Of a stretch of 64,000 nucleotides of DNA, positions 9,138-17,738 are shown piece by piece. The notes below the pieces were generated by a model. It saw only the letters and a program-made list of their open reading frames with translations. It was not told where the DNA came from and ran no database searches. Numbering within the stretch: position 1 is the first letter of the stretch; each line of letters opens with the position of its first letter. Both the position numbers and the translations under genes were made by a program. This DNA is from Nonlabens dokdonensis DSW-6 (GTDB lineage Bacteria; Bacteroidota; Bacteroidia; Flavobacteriales; Flavobacteriaceae), in NCBI RefSeq assembly GCF_000332115.1, contig NC_020156.1, positions 248,001-312,000 of the forward strand, read 5' to 3'.

Positions 9138-9797
9138 TTACCTCAAGAATATCTTTTGTTGTTTCATTAAATCCAACCCAGCACTCGTACCCAAAACAGT
9201 TGCTCCTGCATTAATCAAATCACAAGCAAACTGATAATTTTTGATACCGCCGCTAGCTTTAATACCTAAATCAACACCGCAAACCGATTTTATTATTTGA
9301 ATATCTTGCATAGAAACGCCGCGTGGCCCATAACCTGTGCAGGTTTTGATACAATCTGCTTGAGTTTTTAAGACTATTTCTGTTGCTTGTTTTAATTGAT
9401 CTTCATTGAGGTAACCAGTTTCTACGATCACTCTTAATTGTACCTCGCTCGCCAAATCTCGAACTGCTTTGATTTGATCTAAAACAGCTTTCGTCCTACC
9501 ACTATGAAAAGAATGTAAATCCATGACCATATCTATATGAGACACATAATCAACTACATATTTCACTTCTTCTAATAAAGAAGTAGTATTAGTAGCTCCA
9601 AAAGGAAATCCTACCACCGTAGCAATGGATTCTTTAGCACGAGTCGTAAACTCTTCAGCACAAGCAAAAACGTTACCTGGTCGTACACAAACCCCATAAA
9701 AACTATGATCGCGTACTTCTTGACATAAATCACCTATTTGACGGTCAGAAAATGTGGGATCAAGATTAGTATGTTCTATGTGTTTGTTGATTTTCAT
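9138..9797 (-). CDS. deoC: Deoxyribose-phosphate aldolase
   Basis: A class I aldolase that splits 2-deoxyribose-5-phosphate into glyceraldehyde-3-phosphate and acetaldehyde during deoxynucleoside salvage. It has 219 residues, the usual size for the short DeoC form. The Schiff-base lysine is K151 in CIKTCTGYGPRG, and the proton-relay lysine is K180 in GIKASGG. An early VVGFPFG strand and the D94-containing VMDLHSF segment also match. It appears monocistronic, with the ATG at 9797. Confidence 0.95.
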   Translation of the reverse strand: MKINKHIEHTNLDPTFSDRQIGDLCQEVRDHSFYGVCVRPGNVFACAEEFTTRAKESIATVVGFPFGATNTTSLLEEVKYVVDYVSHIDMVMDLHSFHSGRTKAVLDQIKAVRDLASEVQLRVIVETGYLNEDQLKQATEIVLKTQADCIKTCTGYGPRGVSMQDIQIIKSVCGVDLGIKASGGIKNYQFACDLINAGATVLGTSAGLDLMKQQKIFLR

Positions 9798-10156
9798 AGC
9801 TATATTAGATTATATACTCCATAAAGTCTCTTACAAATATATGATTGAAGCAGCTGAATACCCTATATTGATTGGTATGGGTTTTGATAAAAACTAATTC
9901 TGATAGATGACAACTTGAGATCTATTGCATTGCAAATGCAGCTCAAGAACACATGCATTCAAAATGAGCGCGGTGTGGAAAATTTCATAAAATATTGTGA
10001 TACAATATTCGTAATCTAATTTTCTATGATCTTTTTGACCTATGCTGTGTAGAGCACGAGCGAGACGCTCGCACCAACTGGGAAGAGGTTAATATAAAAT
10101 TTTAAAACACAAATTTATTCAGCATCCAGTATGTATTTTTAGTTTAAAAACGTATC
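9798..10156. other. Intergenic region with small palindromes and a repeat fragment
   Basis: No credible gene is seen. It contains a hairpin of the form AATATTGT/ACAATATT near 9989-10008 and a GCGAGACGCTCGC palindrome near 10060. At 10101-10134 it contains a 34-base fragment matching the tail of the 252-bp tandem repeat found on the other side of the GIY-YIG gene. Confidence 0.6.
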
Positions 10157-10486
10157 TCAATCTTCTTTATACTCTTCAATTTCCTTTTCGGTATACCATT
10201 CTTTAGCTAAGTCTAACCATTCAGGATTATGTTGCTGTATGAGATTTACTTTCCATTCTCTTTTCCAAGTTTTTAATTGCTTTTCTCTTGCGATACCTTT
10301 ATCAGCATATTGAAAGAACTCTTTGTAAACTAATCGATCTAGTTCATACTTAGAAGTAAACTTACCGCCTTTTCCAGCCTTGTGCAGTAAAATACGTTGA
10401 CCTAAATTTCCAGTAAAACCGATGTATATGGTTCCGTTTTTAAAATTAGTCATGATATAAACGTGGAATGCATAATCTCTGGGCAT
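10157..10486 (-). CDS. GIY-YIG nuclease domain protein (single domain)
   Basis: 109 residues making up one GIY-YIG nuclease fold: HVYIMTN near residue 8, then GTIYIGFTGN with Y21, G23 and R31 (LGQRILLHK), a catalytic-type glutamate in YKEFF, and the terminal NPEWLDLAKEW that is common in UPF0213-like proteins of Bacteroidota. Its role is unknown; such stand-alone domains are usually annotated only by fold. A fragment of the neighbouring 252-bp repeat lies downstream and three complete copies lie upstream. A 7-bp inverted pair (TCTCAAT/ATTGAGA) brackets the gene, so gene and repeat look like one element. Confidence 0.88.
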   Translation of the reverse strand: MPRDYAFHVYIMTNFKNGTIYIGFTGNLGQRILLHKAGKGGKFTSKYELDRLVYKEFFQYADKGIAREKQLKTWKREWKVNLIQQHNPEWLDLAKEWYTEKEIEEYKED

Positions 10487-10523
10487 GACCTATAAATTGA
10501 GAATCCAAGTTAATGATAAAAAT

Positions 10524-11278
10524 CTCGATCCAAAATGGATTCCAGACAAATCTGGAACTGTCTTCTTTCTTATTATCATAAAACTTTAACCAGATTTTCT
10601 GGAATGACAAACTGGGTGAGATTTATTGCGCGTGAGAGCGATTGCATTAATAAAAAGCCCGTTAACTAGGTTTGTCATGCTGAAAAATTTGTGTGACAAA
10701 AATTTGTAATGATTTTAAAGCTTAAAACGCAAATTTATTCAGCATCCCGTATCTATTCTCGATTCTTTTAGAGTTCTCGACGCAAATTGGATTACAAACA
10801 AATCTGGAACTATCTTCTTTCTTATTATCATAAAACTTTAACCAGATTTTCTGGAATGACAAACTGGGTGAATTTCTTTGCGCATGAGAATGATCACATT
10901 AATAAAAAGCCTGTTAACTAAATCTGTCATGCTGGAAAATTTGTGTGACAAAAATTTGTAATGATCTAAAAGCTTAAAACGCAAATTTATTCAGCATCCA
11001 GTAAGTATTCTCAATTCTTTTGAAGATCTCGATCCAAAATGAATTCCAGACAAATGTTGAACCGTAATCTTACCTTCTATCAAACCTTTTAACCAGATGT
11101 TCTGGAATGACAAACTGGATGAATTTCTTTGCGCATGAGAATGATCGCATTAATAAAAAGCCTATTAACTAAATCTGTCATACTGAAATATTTGTGTGAC
11201 AAAAATTTGTAATGACCTTAAAGCTTAAAACGCAAATTTATTCAGCATCCAGTAAGTATTCTCGATTCTTTAGGAGTT
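10524..11278. repeat. Three tandem copies of a 252-bp non-coding repeat
   Basis: The units are 10524-10775, 10776-11027 and 11028-11278 (252, 252 and 251 bp), each starting CTCGA. Each unit has two imperfect hairpins: an outer TTCCAGA..TCTGG / CCAGA..TCTGGAA pair enclosing an AT-rich loop, and a TGCTGAAAAATTTGTG / CAAATTTATTCAGCA pair. Units 1 and 2 differ by scattered substitutions; unit 3 diverges more in its first 60 bases. No reading frame is conserved among the copies. This fills the 800-base gap between the GIY-YIG gene and the next gene. Confidence 0.93.
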
Positions 11279-11292
11279 CTCGATCCATTCCA

Positions 11293-12555
11293 TCAAGTCT
11301 TCTGCTTTTTCTTTCTTGCAGCAGGAAACAATACATTATTTAAAATCAAACGGTAACCTGGCGAATTAGGATGCAAGCTCAACTCTGTAGGTGGATCTCC
11401 TACTCTATGCTGGTAATCTTCTGGATCGTGACCGCCGTAGAAAGTAAAAAATCCTTTACCGCGTATGCCGTGAATGTATTTAGCTTCTTTGTTGGATCTA
11501 TTCTCTCCTAAAACCAATACATTTTTCTTTACTTCAGGTCTGTAAAAACTAGTGGTCTGTCCCATAAAACCTTTTACCAGACTGGTATGATTTTGATTGA
11601 GCATGGTAGGAATAGGATCCCACTTGGCACTGAAATCCATTAAAGAAAAGTAATCCAATTCTCTGTTGATCTTACGCTTTGTGGTCATATCTATAGAACT
11701 GAATTCGTACACCATCGGTGAGCGTTCTAGTGTATAATCTGTAAAGGCAAAAGTCTTAGAATAATCTATTTTATTCTGGTAACCAGGATCACTGGCATCA
11801 CCGTCAAACATAGGCTCTGCGATATCAACTCCTTCAGCACTTAATGCGATGTCAAAACTGTCTGTCGCACTACACATCGCAAACATAAAACCACCACCTA
11901 CTACATAATCTCTAATTTTGAGTGCCACATCACGTTTGGCTTCGCTTACCTTACTGTAACCTAGTTTTTGCGCCAGTTCTTCGGCTTCTTTTTTTTCTTG
12001 AATATACCACGGTGCAGCTCTAAAACTGCGGTAAAACTTCCCGTATTGACCTGTAAAATCTTCATGATGCAGGTGCAACCAGTCGTATAATAAAAGCTGA
12101 TCGGTGAGCACCTCTTCGTCGTAGACTTTCGTATAAGGGATTTCGGCATAGGTGAGTACCATGGTTACCGCGTCGTCCCAAGGTAATTTTCCCGTAGGTG
12201 TATAAACTGCAATTTTAGGCGCTTTTTCTAGCAATACTTCTTGCATATTTTGTGATGGACTGGCTACTAACTCTAGTATCGTACTTACTTCGCCTTCGGT
12301 CATTTCCTCAAAGCTCACACCTCTTACTATCAATTCTTTCTTGATTTCTTCTACGTTAGGTAGGAGAAATGAGCCGCCGCGATAATTGAGCAACCACTTG
12401 ACTTTAGTACCTTTTTCCAGCACCCAATAAGAGATTCCGTATGCTTTTAAATGGTCTGCCTGAGTCTCAGCATCCATGGGTATGAATAAATATTGAGCTT
12501 GTGCAAATAGCCCACTTGCACAAAATAAGAAGAGTAAAATATATCTTTTTAGCAT
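11293..12555 (-). CDS. Secreted protein of unknown function (often labelled asparagine synthetase B)
   Basis: 420 residues with a clear signal peptide (MLKRYILLFLFCASGLFAQAQ). I recall that flavobacterial homologues carry the label asparagine synthetase B, but the sequence argues against that. There is no N-terminal catalytic Cys2, no PP-loop, and the protein is exported. Motifs worth noting are YAEIPYTKVYDEEVL, LHLHHEDFTGQYGKFY, VVGGGFMFAMCSATDSFD and RGKGFFTFYGGHDPEDYQHRVG, which suggest a glutamine-amidotransferase-like or ThuA-like fold with a Cys in the AMCSATD turn. The real activity is not known to me. The gene stands alone between the repeat array and dnaB. Confidence 0.8.
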   Translation of the reverse strand: MLKRYILLFLFCASGLFAQAQYLFIPMDAETQADHLKAYGISYWVLEKGTKVKWLLNYRGGSFLLPNVEEIKKELIVRGVSFEEMTEGEVSTILELVASPSQNMQEVLLEKAPKIAVYTPTGKLPWDDAVTMVLTYAEIPYTKVYDEEVLTDQLLLYDWLHLHHEDFTGQYGKFYRSFRAAPWYIQEKKEAEELAQKLGYSKVSEAKRDVALKIRDYVVGGGFMFAMCSATDSFDIALSAEGVDIAEPMFDGDASDPGYQNKIDYSKTFAFTDYTLERSPMVYEFSSIDMTTKRKINRELDYFSLMDFSAKWDPIPTMLNQNHTSLVKGFMGQTTSFYRPEVKKNVLVLGENRSNKEAKYIHGIRGKGFFTFYGGHDPEDYQHRVGDPPTELSLHPNSPGYRLILNNVLFPAARKKKQKT

Positions 12556-12576
12556 TCTTTAAATTTTTGGAGTTCT

Positions 12577-12592
12577 CGCTATCGCGAAAGCG
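12577..12592. repeat. Dispersed palindrome, one mismatch
   Basis: CGCTATCGCGAAAGCG, one base off the consensus, just upstream of the secreted-protein gene. Confidence 0.88.
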
Positions 12593-12730
12593 GAATAACA
12601 ACCAACCGCTACATACAACTAGCAATGCACTAATATAAGGATTGGGTGCGAGATGAGAAACAATAATCAAACCAAGTTTTCTATGGGAAATAGAGTCTCA
12701 AATGTTTAAAGAAATAGGAAAAGTCGCTAC

Positions 12731-14272
12731 TTAAAATGGCATATCATCATTAGGGATACCAAAAGCGTCGCCAGGATTTCCTGCTTTAGGAGTGTCAAAT
12801 GGATCTGGTTTAAGCGTGTCGTCGTTTGCAGCATTCATCTTAGAACCAAATTCTTCTGGAGTGCCAAAAAACTGATCAAGATTATCAAACTTACCGAATT
12901 GCCCCATGAACTTCAATCGTATGGAATCGGTCGCACCATTACGGTGTTTGGCAACTATAAATTCTCCTTGTCCAGCGGTAGGACTGCGGTCGTCGTCATC
13001 CCATTCTTCAAGACCGTAATACTCTGGTCTATAGATAAATGAAACAATATCTGCATCCTGCTCAATCGCTCCAGATTCACGCAGGTCAGACAGTAAAGGT
13101 CGCTTAGATCCTCCACGAGATTCTACGGCACGAGATAACTGTGAAAGTGCGATAACTGGTACTTCAAGTTCTTTTGCAAGCGCTTTTAAGTTACGTGAGA
13201 TAGTAGAAATTTCCTGTTCACGATTTCCTCCTTTATTACCTGTTTGCGCAGTCATCAATTGAAGGTAATCGATCATGATTAATTTGATACCATATTGCGA
13301 GGCAAGACGTCTACATTTTGCACGTAAATCAAAAATCGATAGCGATGGCGTGTCGTCTATAAAAATAGGAGCTTGCTCTAGGTCTTTTACTTTTACGTTA
13401 AGCTGTTCCCATTCATGTGCTTCTAATTTACCAGTACGCAATTTTTCAGAACTCAATCCAGTCTCAGACGAAATCAAACGAGTAATTAATTGTACCGAAC
13501 TCATCTCCAGCGAGAAAAATGCAACAGGAATATTACTTCCTACGGCAATATTACGAGCCATACTCAATGTAAAGGCGGTTTTTCCCATACCAGGACGAGC
13601 AGCTATAATGATCAAGTCAGATGGCTGCCATCCACTAGTTAAACGATCGAGATCTGTAAAGCCAGATGGTATTCCTGACAGTCCATCACGGTTTGCAATT
13701 TCTTCAATACGTTCCTTTGCCTGGCGTACGAGATCCATCGCCGTTTCTGTACTTTTACGTATGTTACCTTGAGTAACTTCATACAGCTTGGATTCTGCTT
13801 TATCAAGTAAGTCAAAAACATCAGTAGATTCTTCATAGGAATCATTGATAATTTCTGTAGAGATTTTAATCAAACTACGCTGAATAAACTTTTGCAAAAT
13901 GATTCTTGCATGAAATTCAATGTGCGCGGTAGAACTTACTAATTGTGATAATTGAACCAGGTAATGGTCTCCACCAGAGGACTCTAATTTTTCCATTTTA
14001 CGCAATTGCGCGCTTACGGTTAATAAGTCTACTGGTTTCCCTTCTTTAAACAGAATATCTATGGCTTCAAAAATGAATTGATGGCTTTTCTGGTAAAAAA
14101 CGTCTGGAGATAAAAGGTCTATTACCTCATCAACTCCTTTACCATCAATCATCAACGCTCCTATTACAACTTTCTCTAAATCAACAGCTTGAGGCGGTAT
14201 TTTACCTTTTTCAAGTGTAACGACAGAGGTATTTCCAGTTACAATATTAGGGCGTTGTTGTACTTTTTCCAT
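12731..14272 (-). CDS. dnaB: Replicative DNA helicase DnaB
   Basis: 513 residues from the ATG at 14272 (an in-frame TTG lies nine bases earlier). The N-terminal DnaB domain (PPQAVDLEKVVIGALM) is followed by the RecA-like helicase core with Walker A AARPGMGKTAF, the H1a region IPVAFFSLEMS, Walker B LIMIDYLQLM and SDLRESGAIEQDAD. It unwinds DNA at the replication fork and recruits primase. No intein or insertion is present. The Gly/Asp-rich tail (NDDTLKPDPFDTPKAG) is typical of Flavobacteriia. It is transcribed alone. Confidence 0.97.
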   Translation of the reverse strand: MEKVQQRPNIVTGNTSVVTLEKGKIPPQAVDLEKVVIGALMIDGKGVDEVIDLLSPDVFYQKSHQFIFEAIDILFKEGKPVDLLTVSAQLRKMEKLESSGGDHYLVQLSQLVSSTAHIEFHARIILQKFIQRSLIKISTEIINDSYEESTDVFDLLDKAESKLYEVTQGNIRKSTETAMDLVRQAKERIEEIANRDGLSGIPSGFTDLDRLTSGWQPSDLIIIAARPGMGKTAFTLSMARNIAVGSNIPVAFFSLEMSSVQLITRLISSETGLSSEKLRTGKLEAHEWEQLNVKVKDLEQAPIFIDDTPSLSIFDLRAKCRRLASQYGIKLIMIDYLQLMTAQTGNKGGNREQEISTISRNLKALAKELEVPVIALSQLSRAVESRGGSKRPLLSDLRESGAIEQDADIVSFIYRPEYYGLEEWDDDDRSPTAGQGEFIVAKHRNGATDSIRLKFMGQFGKFDNLDQFFGTPEEFGSKMNAANDDTLKPDPFDTPKAGNPGDAFGIPNDDMPF

Positions 14273-14493
14273 AGAGTTCAAAAATAGGGTTTTAATGTTA
14301 TCTTAACGTTGTCAGTTTATGATAAGGTAATGAACATTACCTTAAAAAAACAAGTTTATAACCTGTTAATAACGATAAGTTTTTTACAAATGATACTGAC
14401 CATCACTAGTGACAAAAATGCCAGCTAATTTGAGATTAGTTTTAATTAAGTTGATAAGTACTTAAAATGACTGAGTTTTAAAAATAAGGGGTC

Positions 14494-14536
14494 AAAAAAG
14501 CTACAAGTAGAACAGGTCTTTCTTGTAGCTTTTTTT
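14494..14536 (-). terminator. Terminator downstream of accA
   Basis: A 14-bp inverted repeat (AAAAAAGCTACAAG and complement) with a 14-base loop, followed by a T-run on the minus strand, 20 bases after the accA stop. Confidence 0.85.
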
Positions 14537-14555
14537 AATTTATGTAGCGCAATTA

Positions 14556-15509
14556 TTATCCTTTAAAGACTCCCATATTACAATACTTGTCCATGCGCTG
14601 ATCCACTAGATCTTTTGATGATAAATCTTTAAGATCATCATACTGTCTTAAAATACAATCTTTAACTAGTTTAAAAGTAGTCTCTCGATCTTTATGAGCG
14701 CCACCTTCTGGTTCTCTTAAGATTTCATCTACTAATTTTAATTTCTTCATGTCGGTAGAAGTCAGCTTTAGGGCGTCTGCAGCTTGCTCTTTGTATTCCC
14801 AGCTTCTCCATAAAATTGAAGAACAAGATTCTGGTGAAATAACGGAATACCAAGTGTTTTCTAACATGACTACTCGATCTCCTACTCCTATACCTAATGC
14901 GCCACCACTCGCTCCTTCTCCTATAATCATAACAATAATAGGCACTTTAAGACGAGTCATTTCAAGAATATTTCTTGCAATTGCTTCTCCTTGACCACGC
15001 TCTTCGGCTTCAAGACCTGGATATGCACCTGGAGTATCAATTAAGGCAACAACTGGCACTCCAAATTTCTCTGCGCTTTTCATTAAGCGTAATGCTTTGC
15101 GGTAACCTTCTGGATTTGCCATACCAAAGTTGCGGTACTGACGCGTTTTGGTATTAAATCCTTTTTGTTGACCTATAAACATAAAGCTCTGGTCTCCTAT
15201 TTTACCTAATCCACCTATCATCGCCTTGTCATCTTTAACATTACGATCACCGTGTAATTCTAACCAAGTATCACCACATATAGCTTTGATATAATCTAAA
15301 GTGTATGGACGACTCGGATGACGTGACATTTGTACACGTTGCCATGCGGTTAAGTTGGCATATATTTCTTTACGAGTAGCTTTAAGCTTTTTCTCTATTT
15401 GTTTGATGGTAGCACTTACATCTACATCACTTTCTTCACCTAGGGTAAGGGTTTGCTGGTACTTTTCTTCCAGCTCCTTGATCGGTAATTCAAATTCTAA
15501 ATACTCCAT
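14556..15509 (-). CDS. accA: Acetyl-CoA carboxylase carboxyltransferase subunit alpha
   Basis: Carries out the carboxyl transfer from biotin to acetyl-CoA in fatty acid synthesis, together with AccD. I chose ATG 15509 ([16 protein letters not shown]), which gives 317 residues, the normal size. A longer frame upstream is only low-complexity hexamer sequence and should not be annotated. Characteristic segments are [35 protein letters not shown] and [15 protein letters not shown] with the oxyanion glycines. The ATG at 15524 (MNFPY) is a possible alternative start. Confidence 0.96.
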   Translation of the reverse strand: MEYLEFELPIKELEEKYQQTLTLGEESDVDVSATIKQIEKKLKATRKEIYANLTAWQRVQMSRHPSRPYTLDYIKAICGDTWLELHGDRNVKDDKAMIGGLGKIGDQSFMFIGQQKGFNTKTRQYRNFGMANPEGYRKALRLMKSAEKFGVPVVALIDTPGAYPGLEAEERGQGEAIARNILEMTRLKVPIIVMIIGEGASGGALGIGVGDRVVMLENTWYSVISPESCSSILWRSWEYKEQAADALKLTSTDMKKLKLVDEILREPEGGAHKDRETTFKLVKDCILRQYDDLKDLSSKDLVDQRMDKYCNMGVFKG

Positions 15510-15599
15510 ATAAGGGAAATTCATTTTTTGGGTAGAACAAATATAGTAATACAAGTTGAAGTATAGGTAGAATTGAAATTGAAGTTGTGAACGAGGAGC

Positions 15600-15668
15600 A
15601 AAATCAAAAACAAAATCAAAATCAAAAGCAAAAGCAAAAGCAAAAGCAAAAGCAAAAGTAAAAGCAAG
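15600..15668. repeat. Hexanucleotide microsatellite upstream of accA
   Basis: Imperfect tandem hexamers, AAAATC grading into AAAAGC, with about seven AAAAGC-type units in a row. It lies 90-160 bases upstream of the accA start. A similar but shorter Tn-Gn hexamer tract occurs near 19105-19135. Confidence 0.85.
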
Positions 15669-15781
15669 AATTAAACTCCACAAATACTGTTATCCTGAAC
15701 TTTCTTATATTATTTGCACGAAGAATAAACTAACATAACTCCTACTGCGCACTGCAACTGAGACTGAGACCCTAACTGAGA

Positions 15782-16681
15782 CTACTTCTTAGAAAATCGC
15801 GTTTTTAAAATCCCATTTGCCATGATAACTATCAAAATTAAAATAGCTCCAAAATAAAAATCTGGCGTCATCTCTTCAGAATCGCCTAAGATTAGAAAAG
15901 CAAGAAAAATACCATAAACAGGCTCTAAATTTATAGTAAGCATTACGGTATAAGCACTCAAAAATTTCATGACTTTTACACTTGCAATAAAGGCATAAGC
16001 GGTACAAACCGATGCCAAAATCCCTATCCATAACCAGTCCATAGAAGTTAATTGAGATGGCATTACAAAATCAACAGGTAGAAAAATGAAGAATAGTGAT
16101 AGTAAAGCTACACCGCTCAATAATTCATAAAAAGAAATTAACGATGGCGGATTCTCCTTAGCCCATCTCACATTCATGATGGAAAAGATGGCGCTTAATA
16201 ATGCACTTACGAGTCCTAATATCATTCCGGTAACGTACTCAGTTTCTACTTTAAAAATGTAGTATAAAGCTGCGATTATAATTGCACCGAAGAGCAACTC
16301 ATACCACACAAATTTCTTAGAAGTAAACAATGGCTCCAGCAAAGCGGTAAAAAAAGCGCCCATACTCATCATTGCTAATGTGACTGAAACGTTAGATTCT
16401 TTTATAGCTCCAAAAAAGGTTACCCAATGCAATGCAATCACAACTCCAGCAAGTAAGAAGCCTAGAATACGCTTTCGCGAAAGCGCATCTCTACCATACA
16501 ACTGCAACGGAATTTTCTTCCATTTCATATAAATAAATATGAGAACGACGGCTATACCCATGCGCCACCATACTAACGGAATAGAATCAATACTGATTAA
16601 CGCACCTAAAACGGCAGTAAAACCCCATATAAATACAATAAAATGTAAATGAAGGTAATTAAGTAGCTTATCGTCTTGCAT
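15782..16681 (-). CDS. EamA/DMT family transporter
   Basis: 299 residues with ten predicted membrane helices in two EamA repeats. The first begins LHFIVFIWGFTAVLGALISI and the second begins near VTGMILGLVSALLSAIFSIMNV. DMT proteins export metabolites or amino acids across the inner membrane; the substrate cannot be told from sequence. Its start overlaps the LptF/G-type permease stop by 14 bases, so the two are cotranscribed after tgt. A perfect dispersed palindrome lies inside the coding region at 16470-16485 (residues in DALSRKRILGF). Confidence 0.9.
   Translation of the reverse strand: MQDDKLLNYLHLHFIVFIWGFTAVLGALISIDSIPLVWWRMGIAVVLIFIYMKWKKIPLQLYGRDALSRKRILGFLLAGVVIALHWVTFFGAIKESNVSVTLAMMSMGAFFTALLEPLFTSKKFVWYELLFGAIIIAALYYIFKVETEYVTGMILGLVSALLSAIFSIMNVRWAKENPPSLISFYELLSGVALLSLFFIFLPVDFVMPSQLTSMDWLWIGILASVCTAYAFIASVKVMKFLSAYTVMLTINLEPVYGIFLAFLILGDSEEMTPDFYFGAILILIVIMANGILKTRFSKK
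16470..16485. repeat. Dispersed palindrome inside the EamA gene
   Basis: A perfect copy of CGCTTTCGCGAAAGCG within the coding sequence, in the cytoplasmic loop after helix 2, read as ALSRKR. Confidence 0.95.
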
Positions 16682-17738
16682 TTCTCAAAAGGAAAATAGC
16701 CACTACAGCAAAGAAAATATTAGGAAACCAAACTGCAATCCAAGGATTAAAAGTACTTTTCTCTGCAATCGTACCAAAGACTTTATCAAGAAAAACATAA
16801 GTCATCGCGATCACGATACCTATGGCGAGATTCATTCCCATACCACCACGTTTTTTTACTGAGGATACTGCAACAGCTATTAGCGTAAAAATAAATGCGC
16901 TTACTGGTATAGAGGTACGTTTGTATTTTTCTACGTAATAAATATTCATGTTTGCGTTACCTCTCTTCTCTTCTAACTCAATAAAATCGTTTAGTTCTGA
17001 AAACTGAAGTGTTTCCGCTATGTATTCTGATGGAGTAAGCTCGTCAATGTCAAAACTAAATAAGGTATCCTTTTTTTGTTCTTTTTCGATGATTTCTCCA
17101 TCTTCAAGGATCGTACGCTTTTTATAACCACTTAATGCGTATGTAGAATCCTGAAACTTTATACGATTTGCATAAATCTTGTATTTCAATTCATTTTCTT
17201 CAAAATGCTCTAAAGTAAAATCAAAACCTGTCTGAGATGATTTTTGATAATTACTCACGTAGATGTAGTCGTTATCATTAATCTGCCTAAAGACGTTTGT
17301 TGTATTAACACCGCCGCCACGTTTGAAATATTTGTTTTGAAATTCATTAAAACCAGAAGAAGCATTAGGAACAAAAATCGCACTAAAAATTAAAGCTGCT
17401 ATACATACTATCGTTGCTCCTATTATATAAGGACGCAAGAATCTATTAAAAGATACTCCAGAACTTAAAAAGGCTATCACCTCTGTATTCATCGCGAGCT
17501 TTGATGTAAAAAACATCGTAGAAATAAATAAAAACAGCGGAAATAAGAAGTTAGAAAAATACACTGTAAAATCAAGTAGGTAAAGAAATACCTCACCAGC
17601 AGGAACATCTTTTGAAATGATCTTACCTATTTTTTCGGCGATATGCACCGTTACCATAATAGGTAAAAATAAGGTGAGCAATAAAGCAAATGCACCTAGA
17701 TATCGTTTTAATATGTATTTATCTAATATGCTTAACAC
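16668..17738 (-). CDS. LptF/LptG family permease (YjgP/YjgQ)
   Basis: 356 residues. The opening SILDKYILKRYLGAFALLLTLFL is diagnostic of LptF/LptG, the inner-membrane permeases that extract lipopolysaccharide for the Lpt bridge with the LptB ATPase. Three helices come early, then a periplasmic beta-jellyroll domain (about 130-260), then three helices (SSVKKRGGMGMNLAIGI). The start is GTG at 17738, overlapping the tgt stop by one base (TAGTG), so translation is coupled. Which of LptF or LptG it is cannot be decided from sequence alone. Confidence 0.9.
   Translation of the reverse strand: MLSILDKYILKRYLGAFALLLTLFLPIMVTVHIAEKIGKIISKDVPAGEVFLYLLDFTVYFSNFLFPLFLFISTMFFTSKLAMNTEVIAFLSSGVSFNRFLRPYIIGATIVCIAALIFSAIFVPNASSGFNEFQNKYFKRGGGVNTTNVFRQINDNDYIYVSNYQKSSQTGFDFTLEHFEENELKYKIYANRIKFQDSTYALSGYKKRTILEDGEIIEKEQKKDTLFSFDIDELTPSEYIAETLQFSELNDFIELEEKRGNANMNIYYVEKYKRTSIPVSAFIFTLIAVAVSSVKKRGGMGMNLAIGIVIAMTYVFLDKVFGTIAEKSTFNPWIAVWFPNIFFAVVAIFLLRNARR

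Noticed and set aside
10524..11278. CRISPR array
   Set aside because: The repeats are 252-bp contiguous units with no spacers and no cas genes nearby.
15510..15683. N-terminal extension of AccA
   Set aside because: The extension is translated microsatellite (FAFAFAF...). The family start is the ATG at 15509.
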